Shown here one piece after another: positions 6,585 to 11,825 of a stretch of DNA of 11,825 bases. Both the position numbers and the translations under genes were made by a program. The notes beneath the pieces were generated by a model. That model saw only the letters and a program-made list of their open reading frames with translations, did no database searches and had not been told where the DNA came from. This stretch comes from Hyphomonadaceae bacterium UBA2389 (GTDB lineage Bacteria > Pseudomonadota > Alphaproteobacteria > Caulobacterales > Aquidulcibacteraceae): the NCBI GenBank assembly GCA_002343395.1, contig DDSN01000064.1, forward strand, positions 1 to 11,825. The letters are read 5' to 3'. The first letter of the stretch is position 1, and every line of letters begins with the position of its first letter.

Positions 6585-6679
6585 CGCGAATTCACCTCAA
6601 TCTACGGCGATCAACCATGTTGCTGCGGCATGTTCCATGCTATGCGGCGATCTGGGACCGGGCGACGGTGGGAGACGTC

Positions 6680-8320
6680 ATGGCCGACGTACTCATAGTA
6701 TGTGTCCGCGAAGACGAGCCTCAAGCGAAGGCCCTCGCGGAAATGTTTGAAGCAGCGGGCTTCTCAATCGGAGGAGCGCCGTCCAATGACGCGGCGCTTC
6801 GATCAAGCGGCGCGGGCGTTATTGTCTGGTCGCAAGCCTCGATCCGATCGCGGCCGTTTCTTGATGCCGCCCAGCGCGTCATCAACGCTGAGAAGGCGGT
6901 GGTCGCGAGCCTGATTGAGCCGCCTCCGCCGTCCAGTATTGGGTCATCTCCGGCGTTTGACCTGTCCCAATGGGACGGCGATCCTAATGATCCCTCGCTG
7001 GATCCGCTGTTCTTCGCGGTCGATCGCATGGTGAACGCCGCGCGCGCAACCGCAGGCGCGCCGGTTCGGCAAGAGGACTATCCCGCGCCGGCGCCAGCGC
7101 CAGCACGGACGGCGCGAGCCAAACCCCCAGCTGCCCAACAGCCGACGGCGAAATCTGCATCCCGCGACACGCTGGATTCCGAAGCGGAGCACTGGCGCGC
7201 GATCCGGGACAGCCGTGATCCCACTGATTTTATGGATTATCTTGCGCGCTATGGCCCAACTGGCGCGTTCGCTGAAGTCGCCGAACTCAAGCTCAAGCAA
7301 CTGACCGGCGGACCGCCCTCGGCGCCGCGCGCGCGCGCGCCTGCCTCGCCCCCACCTGCTACACGGCCGCGCGTCGACGCAGCGGTAGCGCCGCCGCCAT
7401 TGGTGCGCCGTCCCGAAGCGCTGCCGCCCACGTCCGCGCGCCGCGTTGACGTGGCCGCCCCCTCGGTCGCGCGGCGCATGCCACCGCCTGAGCGCTCTTA
7501 TGACCGCAACGACCTACGAGAGCCGCCGCGCATGGGCGGCGGGCCGATGCGGACGTTTGTGCTGATCGCCCTGCTGGGCGGCGGCGCACTCGCGGCCGGC
7601 CTTTACTTCGGCGGCGGCATTAATTTTGGAGCAGGCAACGCCGCGACTGAGCAAGTCGCCGACGCGGGGGCGGCGGCTGATAGCCTTGACGCGCCCGGCG
7701 ATGTGCCAATTTCGGAAGCGGGCGAAGGTGGGGTCTTCATCGACCCCGGGCCGGGGTCCGATCGCGCCACGCCACCGGCGGCGGCCCGCCGGGAAGCGGC
7801 AACGACGCCCGCCTCGGCCACACCGCGCGAGCGTACGCCGCAGAACCCAGCGGATGCGGCGCTTCCGCCGACGAACAATTTCACCAGCACCGGGCCGATT
7901 TCGCTGTCGCCTGGCACATCGACCCAGCTTGTCGGACCGACATCGGATCCGCCGCCCTTACCGCCGGAAATGCAAAACCTCGGCTCCGCGCCCACGATCG
8001 CCGCTTCGACCACAGTTCCCGCGCGCGCGCCGGGAACCGTCGCGTGGGCGCAAAGGCCAACAGCGCGGCGCATTGCCGACCTCTATCCCGCGCGGGCCTT
8101 GCGCGAAGGCGTCGGCGGCCGTGTCCAACTCGATTGCGTCGTTCAGCAATCGCTTGGGGTGAATTGCTCGATCGCTTCGGAAACGCCAACCGGCATGGGC
8201 TTCGCCTCGGCGGCGCTCAGCGCCGCGAGCTCCTATCGGTCGCAGCCGCGCTTGTCGGACGGCTCGAGCGCGGTCGGCGCCCGCACGCGGATCGCGGTCG
8301 CTTTCCAAGCGCCTCAGTAA
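6680..8320 (+). CDS. TIR-like domain / transmembrane / TonB C-terminal domain fusion (546 aa)
   Basis: Domains in order. Residues 2-80 read as a TIR-like fold: ADVLIVCVREDE (strand A), KALAEMFEAAGFSI (helix A), GAGVIVWSQASIRSRPF, then VINAEKAVVASLIEPPPP. At the position of the catalytic Glu in NADase TIRs ('S.W...E') there is SRPFLDAA, so Glu appears replaced by Ala63. A Pro/Ala linker follows. Then comes a helical motif, HWRAIRDSRDPTDFMDYL plus ARYGPTGAFAEVAELKLKQL (171-208), of a type I recall from alphaproteobacterial caspase-like and TIR proteins. After a second Arg/Pro-rich linker, one membrane helix (291-310, RTFVLIALLGGGALAAGLYF) leads to a long low-complexity Ala/Pro/Thr region. A TonB C-terminal-like domain closes the protein (about 455-546: DLYPARALREGVGGRVQLDC, GFASAALSAASSYRSQP). 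Topology: TIR side cytoplasmic, TonB side periplasmic. Start ATG 6680 has GGGAG at good spacing; in-frame ATG 6617 is less likely. A terminator follows. Confidence 0.8.
   Translation: MADVLIVCVREDEPQAKALAEMFEAAGFSIGGAPSNDAALRSSGAGVIVWSQASIRSRPFLDAAQRVINAEKAVVASLIEPPPPSSIGSSPAFDLSQWDGDPNDPSLDPLFFAVDRMVNAARATAGAPVRQEDYPAPAPAPARTARAKPPAAQQPTAKSASRDTLDSEAEHWRAIRDSRDPTDFMDYLARYGPTGAFAEVAELKLKQLTGGPPSAPRARAPASPPPATRPRVDAAVAPPPLVRRPEALPPTSARRVDVAAPSVARRMPPPERSYDRNDLREPPRMGGGPMRTFVLIALLGGGALAAGLYFGGGINFGAGNAATEQVADAGAAADSLDAPGDVPISEAGEGGVFIDPGPGSDRATPPAAARREAATTPASATPRERTPQNPADAALPPTNNFTSTGPISLSPGTSTQLVGPTSDPPPLPPEMQNLGSAPTIAASTTVPARAPGTVAWAQRPTARRIADLYPARALREGVGGRVQLDCVVQQSLGVNCSIASETPTGMGFASAALSAASSYRSQPRLSDGSSAVGARTRIAVAFQAPQ
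7326..7340. repeat. Alternating CG dinucleotide run inside the linker of the fusion gene
   Basis: Fifteen bases of strictly alternating C and G encode part of the Arg/Ala linker (PRARARAP). Such a run can slip during replication; a two-base change would shift the frame before the membrane helix and TonB domain. It may equally reflect Arg/Ala codon choice in GC-rich DNA. Confidence 0.6.
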
Positions 8321-8336
8321 GCGTAACTCAAAACGG

Positions 8337-8372
8337 AAGAAGCCCGGGCTAGAAATGCCCGGGCTTCTTTTT
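8337..8372 (+). terminator. Intrinsic (rho-independent) terminator
   Basis: GAAGCCCGGGC (8339-8349) pairs perfectly with GCCCGGGCTTC (8357-8367) across a 7-base loop (TAGAAAT). TTTTT (8368-8372) follows, and A-T pairs extend the stem base. It lies 17 bases after the stop of the TIR-like/TonB gene. The convergent TadG-like gene ends at 8387, so the same stem may also stop minus-strand transcripts, though its minus-side T-run is poorer (TCTTCCGTTTT). Confidence 0.92.
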
Positions 8373-8386
8373 GTCTCGCGGCGCGA

Positions 8387-10216
8387 TCAGTGCGTCAGGC
8401 GTAGCGCGCCGATGCCCGTACCGATTGCGTCGAAGGCGGCCTGCAATTCGGCGGCATTGTCAGCCGGGAAATAGTGCTCGCCATCCTGTGTCACGCAATC
8501 TTGTAGCAATTGCTCGGCGACGCCACCGGTCGTGATGTCGTAGCCGATCGCGTAGATCTCGACGCCGAGGTCGCGGATCGTCTCGCAGAGCTGCAACTGG
8601 CGCGCGTTCACGTAATTCACCAGCGATGACGAGCTGTTCGTGATTCCGGTTCTCCGCCATGCGGGCGCCAACGCCTCGCTCCACGTTGCGGTAGTGCCGG
8701 TGACCGTCGGCACCTGCGCGGTCTGGTAGGATGTAAAAAGGCTGCGATAGCCGATGCCGGCATAATCATGCTGCATGGCGGCGTTGTTGCTGTTCAGCGA
8801 CGTGTTGTCGCCGTCGGTGAATAGCACGATGACCTTGCGCACGGGATCGTTTGGGTCGTTGTAAGGGCGCCCTTGTGTGAACGGCGCACCAGGAGAGATC
8901 ACGCGCCACGCCCAGGCCAAGCCTTCGATCTGATTGGTGCCGCCGCCGTTCCAGTGCAACATGCCCTGAATGGCGCTGATGACTGTGTTGTCGTTGGTGG
9001 TCAGCGGCACAATCGGCGTCGGGCAACCGCGGTTAGGCCCCAGCCCTGTCGTGTTGCCTGTATTGATGCTCGCGGACACGCCCGAACGATATTTGTAAAC
9101 CGACAACGTCCGCACCACGTTCGCTGCGGTATTGGCGTTCCACGTTGGACTGCCGCTCACCTGCAGCGGATTCGTCGTATCGTGCGTGCTCGCGGTGATC
9201 CAATTGTTGTCCGGACCCGAGACGTCGCCGCCATCGTCGAGTGAGAAGAACGGCACCCAACGCGTCGCAGGCGTACCCGCGCTCGGCGCGTCGTCAGAAA
9301 TGTCATAAGGCGGTGGACGCATTTCGACGCATCCACCCCATTGCGCATTGGCCGGCAGATTGGCGTAAAGCGACCACACATTCACATCCGCTGGCGAGAA
9401 TGCATAGCAGCGCGAGGTGTTTGTGTAGGGCGATGCGTTGCTTGCGTGCCCTTTCACCCAGCGCACTTGAAATCCGCCATAGGTGGCCGGATACGCAGCG
9501 CCCGTGCAGAGGCCGCTGCTGTTGCCGGTCGTCGTGGCGCGATAGCCGAGGTAGCGCCCCTCAAGCATGATCCCATTGTAGGGATTGGTTCCAGTCGTAT
9601 CGATCCACTGCGTATTCGACGATCCAATGTTCACCTGAGCGACGAACGGAACCAGGCCGACGCTCACGCTGTCGCCATCGAGGCTCAGCAGGAACTCCGC
9701 GAGGTCCTGCGCGCCGTCGCGCAAAGCGTCCATGTCGTTTGACATCGACCCGGTGTTATCGAGCGCCATCACGACCTCAATCGGCGGGCTCGCACTTGCC
9801 TCCGCCTCCGCCTCGACACTCATGTTCCAGTCGTTTGTGCTGACGAGCCGCGCCAACGTCACCGGAAACGGCGTGCTCGCGGTCACGCGATGGCCGCCAT
9901 CCGCCAATTCTTCCACCGTGAAAGTCCAGGCGAAATCGTCGGCCCAGTCCCCCATCTCGGAGTCAAAGAACGCGCGCGCTGCTTGCGTCCGCTGCGCCAT
10001 CGCCAGGCTCGCGCTGCGCTCCGCCACCAAGGCGGCGCCATCGGCGGCGTTCTGCATGCGGGAGCGCACCATCTCAGCGCGCGTGAAGTCCACCGAAATG
10101 CCGAGCAAGCCGACCAGCACCGTGCCCATCAGCCCCCAAAGCATGGCGACGTTGCCGCTGCGGTCGCGCCCGAAAGCGCGCGCCTGCCGTGCCGCGATGA
10201 ACCAACCGCTAACCAT
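8387..10216 (-). CDS. TadG-like pilus-associated protein with TadE-type N-terminus and vWA domain
   Basis: A protein of about 609 residues. The N-terminus AFGRDRSGNVAMLWGLMGT, one membrane helix, then VDFTRAEMVRSRMQNAADGAALVAE is the classic TadE/TadG prepilin-like leader, which anchors the protein in the inner membrane. A von Willebrand factor A domain follows, with a metal-ion site: ALDNTGSMS (Asp-x-Thr-Gly-Ser-x-Ser), Thr in GGTNQIEG, and VIVLFTDGDNT. Between the first MIDAS strand and GGTN lies a long Gly/Asn/Thr/Trp-rich insertion (about residues 200-410, with several Cys). The C-terminus IYAIGYDITT...LQDCVTQDGEHYF is typical. TadG proteins belong to tight-adherence pilus systems, but no other tad gene is in the window. 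ATG 10214-10216 is preferred, because a GGGGCG site precedes it; a GTG at 10250-10252 would add 12 residues. It is divergent from the SPFH gene. Confidence 0.88.
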   Translation of the reverse strand: MVSGWFIAARQARAFGRDRSGNVAMLWGLMGTVLVGLLGISVDFTRAEMVRSRMQNAADGAALVAERSASLAMAQRTQAARAFFDSEMGDWADDFAWTFTVEELADGGHRVTASTPFPVTLARLVSTNDWNMSVEAEAEASASPPIEVVMALDNTGSMSNDMDALRDGAQDLAEFLLSLDGDSVSVGLVPFVAQVNIGSSNTQWIDTTGTNPYNGIMLEGRYLGYRATTTGNSSGLCTGAAYPATYGGFQVRWVKGHASNASPYTNTSRCYAFSPADVNVWSLYANLPANAQWGGCVEMRPPPYDISDDAPSAGTPATRWVPFFSLDDGGDVSGPDNNWITASTHDTTNPLQVSGSPTWNANTAANVVRTLSVYKYRSGVSASINTGNTTGLGPNRGCPTPIVPLTTNDNTVISAIQGMLHWNGGGTNQIEGLAWAWRVISPGAPFTQGRPYNDPNDPVRKVIVLFTDGDNTSLNSNNAAMQHDYAGIGYRSLFTSYQTAQVPTVTGTTATWSEALAPAWRRTGITNSSSSLVNYVNARQLQLCETIRDLGVEIYAIGYDITTGGVAEQLLQDCVTQDGEHYFPADNAAELQAAFDAIGTGIGALRLTH

Positions 10217-10311
10217 TTTTCGCCCCAAAAACGGACCCTTAGAGGCGATCACACATACAGGATCGGGCTTAATGGGCTGTTTGGGAACTTAGTGAACGCG
10301 ACCGAATTCGC

Positions 10312-10339
10312 TTGCCAGCACTCCGAAATACGCTATCGT
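10312..10339 (+). promoter_or_regulatory. Candidate sigma-70 promoter for the SPFH/ribbon-helix-helix operon
   Basis: TTGCCA (10312-10317) and TATCGT (10334-10339), spaced by 16 bases, form a fair -35/-10 pair 35 bases before ATG 10375. The palindrome ATGATATCAT starts 2 bases after the -10, so it would sit at the transcription start. Assignment is from pattern only. Confidence 0.4.
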
Positions 10340-10340
10340 G

Positions 10341-10350
10341 ATGATATCAT
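10341..10350. promoter_or_regulatory. Perfect palindrome ATGATATCAT, candidate operator
   Basis: ATGATATCAT is fully self-complementary and AT-rich, in contrast to its GC-rich surroundings. An extra half-site-like ATTGATG follows at 10351-10357. It lies between the candidate -10 and the Shine-Dalgarno AAGGAG (10362-10367). The operon's second gene encodes a ribbon-helix-helix protein, a class that binds short palindromes or tandem half-sites near its own promoter, so autoregulation is a reasonable inference. Confidence 0.5.
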
Positions 10351-10374
10351 ATTGATGCCAAAAGGAGTGCATCC

Positions 10375-11265
10375 ATGACCGCCGCCGCGCTTAATCACAC
10401 CCAGGAACGCCGTGCCGCCACCTCAAACGGGGGTCTGATGCTGCTGATCTGCGTGGCCCTTCTGGCGCTAATGATTTGGTCAATCATCGAATTCACTCGA
10501 TGGGAGTCGAGCTTCAACGCCGCCTTGATGATCGGATCGATCGTCGCATTCACGCTCGGCATTAGCGGCTTCTACACCCTGCAACCCAATGAGGCCGCGG
10601 CGATCACGCTATTCGGCAACTACAAGGGCACCGACCGCACGCCCGGCCTGCGCTGGGTTCTGCCTTGGTACAAGCGCACCAAGATCAGCCTGCGCGTGCG
10701 TAACGTCACCGGCCAGACGCTCAAGGTTAACGACAAGCGCGGCAACCCCATCGAGATCGCGGCGGTTGTGGTCTGGCGCGTGACCGACACCGCCCAAGCG
10801 CTGTTCGACGTCGACGCCTATCAGAAGTTCGTCGACATCCAGATCGAAACCGCCGTGCGAGAAATCGCTTCGCACTTCGCCTACGATCACGCCGAGCATG
10901 ATGAGCCGACGCTGCGCGGCGCGGCCGATCAAGTGTCGAGCCTCCTGCGCGACAAGCTGCAGGAGCGCGTGGCGGTCGCGGGCGTCGTCATTGACGAAAC
11001 TAAGCTGAGTCACCTCGCCTATGCGCCTGAGATCGCCGGCGCCATGTTGCGCCGTCAACAGGCCGAAGCCGTGCTCGCAGCGCGCCGCTATATCGTGCAG
11101 GGCGCGGTCGAGATGGTGCAGCATGCGCTGGAGCAGTTGAGCGAACGCGACATCGTCAAGCTCGACGACGAGCGCCGTGCGGCGATGGTGTCGAATCTGC
11201 TCGTCGTGCTTTGCGGCGACCGCGACGCGCAGCCGGTGGTGAACACAGGCTCGCTGTATACCTGA
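10375..11265 (+). CDS. SPFH/band 7 (prohibitin-homology) membrane protein
   Basis: A 296-residue SPFH-domain protein, expected to oligomerise at the inner membrane, like stomatin or flotillin relatives. Two membrane helices (about 20-40 and 47-68) precede the SPFH domain. That domain opens with YTLQPNEAAAITLFGNYKGT (67-86) and continues with PGLRWVLPWYKR, LRVRNVTGQTLKVNDKRGNP (107-125, split here), IEIAAVVVWRVTDTAQALF, and YQKFVDIQIETAVREIASHF. A charged Ala/Glu helix (225-250, AMLRRQQAEAVLAARRYIVQG) and an amphipathic C-terminus follow. The strand text KVNDKRGNPIEIAAVVVWRV marks the subgroup that I recall being found beside small Arc-type genes. Start ATG 10375 has AAGGAG seven bases upstream. 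The next gene starts 8 bases after the stop, so the two are almost certainly co-transcribed. The exact cellular role is unknown. Confidence 0.92.
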   Translation: MTAAALNHTQERRAATSNGGLMLLICVALLALMIWSIIEFTRWESSFNAALMIGSIVAFTLGISGFYTLQPNEAAAITLFGNYKGTDRTPGLRWVLPWYKRTKISLRVRNVTGQTLKVNDKRGNPIEIAAVVVWRVTDTAQALFDVDAYQKFVDIQIETAVREIASHFAYDHAEHDEPTLRGAADQVSSLLRDKLQERVAVAGVVIDETKLSHLAYAPEIAGAMLRRQQAEAVLAARRYIVQGAVEMVQHALEQLSERDIVKLDDERRAAMVSNLLVVLCGDRDAQPVVNTGSLYT

Positions 11266-11273
11266 GACGCATC

Positions 11274-11465
11274 GTGGCGGAAAAAAAGGCCTTCGCGCTC
11301 CGACTAGATCCCGCGTTGTACGACGCCATCGCGCGGCTGGCCGCCGCCGATCTGCGCAGCGTGAACGCGGAGATCGAGTTCCTGCTGCGGGAGGCTGTCA
11401 AGGCGCGGAGCGGGAGGTCTGGTGAGAAAGCCACCCCCGAAAAAGGCGACCACGGGAGCGAATAA
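11274..11465 (+). CDS. Arc-type ribbon-helix-helix DNA-binding protein (63 aa, GTG start)
   Basis: Small predicted transcription factor. The sequence MAEKKAFALRLDPALYDAI gives the DNA-contacting strand (KAFALRLD, residues 5-12) and helix A. After LAAADLRSVN, helix B is AEIEFLLREAVK (32-43). The pattern 'RLDPALYDA...RSVNAEIEFLLREA' is typical of Arc/MetJ-like dimers; the C-terminal tail is charged and disordered. The GTG at 11274-11276 is chosen because it starts exactly at the domain and lies 8 bases after the SPFH stop. The longer in-frame ATG at 11211 would run through the SPFH 3' end with low-complexity Arg-rich text. The ribosome site is weak, so translation is probably coupled to the SPFH gene. 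It is the likely regulator of its own operon. No toxin gene adjoins it, so an antitoxin role is not supported here. Confidence 0.82.
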   Translation: MAEKKAFALRLDPALYDAIARLAAADLRSVNAEIEFLLREAVKARSGRSGEKATPEKGDHGSE

Positions 11466-11470
11466 TGTCC

Positions 11471-11493
11471 GCGCCGAGAGATCGTCTCGGCGC
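11471..11493. terminator. Perfect 9-bp stem-loop after the ribbon-helix-helix gene (no U-tract)
   Basis: GCGCCGAGA (11471-11479) pairs with TCTCGGCGC (11485-11493) over a 5-base loop, just after the stop at 11465. No T-run follows, so intrinsic termination is doubtful. A second CTCGGCGC at 11507-11514 could pair with the same left arm, giving two mutually exclusive folds in the stretch before carB. Confidence 0.4.
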
Positions 11494-11560
11494 CGCCGAC
11501 GGCCAACTCGGCGCGGTTGTGGCCTAGGCCCATGGCGATCTGATCCGCACAGGCACGGGC

Positions 11561-11589
11561 TTGTCCCTCCCGCCCCCTTGCCTTATCCA
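11561..11589 (+). promoter_or_regulatory. Candidate sigma-70 promoter for carB
   Basis: TTGTCC (11561-11566) and TATCCA (11584-11589), separated by 17 bases, lie about 55 bases before the carB ATG. The pair is a moderate match to the consensus, sensible for alphaproteobacteria, in an otherwise empty 178-base gap. Confidence 0.35.
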
Positions 11590-11643
11590 CGCGTGATCCC
11601 CGAAAGGATCGATTCCCAGGCCGCATGAAGCGGGCGGAGACCC

Positions 11644-11825
11644 ATGCCCAAACGTACCGACATCTCCTCGATCCTGATCATCGGCGCGGGGCCGATCATC
11701 ATCGGGCAGGCCTGCGAGTTCGACTATTCGGGCACGCAGGCGGTGAAGACGCTCAAGGACGAGGGCTATCGCGTCGTCCTCGTCAATTCCAACCCGGCCA
11801 CGATCATGACCGACCCGGAGTTCGC
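11644..11825 (+). CDS. carB: Carbamoyl-phosphate synthase large subunit, 5' end; continues past window
   Basis: The frame opens at ATG 11644 with GGAGA just upstream and stays open to the window end (60 codons). It reads MPKRTDISSILIIGAGPIII, then GQACEFDYSGTQAVKTL, and VVLVNSNPATIMTDPEF. This is the near-invariant N-terminus of CarB, the ATP-grasp subunit (about 1,070 residues) that makes carbamoyl phosphate from bicarbonate, ammonia and two ATP for arginine and pyrimidine synthesis. The GAGPIIIGQACEFDYSG block and 'NSNPATIMTDPE' are diagnostic. carA is not immediately upstream, so carA and carB are separated here by at least the genes in this window, unless carA lies elsewhere. Confidence 0.97.
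   Translation, partial: MPKRTDISSILIIGAGPIIIGQACEFDYSGTQAVKTLKDEGYRVVLVNSNPATIMTDPEF

Noticed and set aside
6284..6679. In-frame upstream extension of the TIR-like/TonB gene
   Set aside because: It would overlap the carbonic anhydrase gene and reads as Arg-rich noise. A ribosome site and the start of the TIR-like strand support ATG 6680.
9732..10292. 186-residue plus-strand frame
   Set aside because: Antisense to the TadG N-terminal coding region; Ser/Ala-rich shadow.
11274..11465. Toxin-antitoxin module
   Set aside because: The ribbon-helix-helix protein resembles antitoxins, but its partner is an SPFH protein and no toxin-like gene adjoins it.
11156..11626. 156-residue minus-strand frame across the ribbon-helix-helix gene
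   Set aside because: Antisense and Arg/Ser-rich. The plus strand carries a clear ribbon-helix-helix domain with a sensible start.

Overview
The window is GC-rich, densely coded DNA. It looks like chromosome from an alphaproteobacterium, perhaps Caulobacterales/Hyphomonadaceae-like. The basis is the RpoD sequence at the left edge, a TadG-type von Willebrand protein, a TIR-like/TonB fusion with alanine-proline-rich linkers, and small families that I associate with that class. The genus cannot be fixed from the sequence alone. No rRNA, tRNA, CRISPR array, transposase or phage gene was seen.

Layout, left to right. (1) 1-1513: the 3' part of rpoD, the housekeeping sigma factor, cut by the left edge. 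(2) 1514-2288: one uncharacterised small gene, then about 315 bases without a gene that hold palindromic repeats. (3) 2289-4026: three plus-strand genes: a ferritin-like 'metal-dependent hydrolase' (PF10118 type), a two-helix pore-loop membrane protein resembling a potassium channel with an altered filter, and, one base later, a small MGMT-fold protein whose PCHR active site reads PFWR. (4) 4010-5860: two minus-strand genes, a TIGR02466-type 2-oxoglutarate/iron oxygenase and an uncharacterised lipoprotein. The oxygenase overlaps the MGMT-like gene tail to tail by 17 bases. (5) 5979-8320: plus-strand beta-carbonic anhydrase, then a 546-residue protein predicted to join a cytoplasmic TIR-like domain through one membrane helix to a periplasmic TonB C-terminal domain. 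A strong intrinsic terminator follows. (6) 8387-10216, minus: a TadG-like protein with a vWA domain. (7) 10375-11465: an SPFH/band 7 membrane protein followed 8 bases later by an Arc-type ribbon-helix-helix protein, with a perfect ATGATATCAT palindrome near the likely promoter. (8) 11644-11825: the 5' end of carB, cut by the right edge.

How they fit together. rpoD and carB are core genes bracketing a set of mostly independent small transcription units; this is not one large island. The most coherent unit is the SPFH/ribbon-helix-helix pair, which looks like an autoregulated membrane-microdomain operon. The most unusual protein is the TIR-like/TonB fusion. Its TIR-like part appears to lack the catalytic glutamate, so a signalling or scaffold role fits better than NAD-consuming defence. 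The channel-like/PFWR pair is a second candidate for an undescribed two-gene module. These functional readings are inferences from sequence pattern only; no database search was possible.
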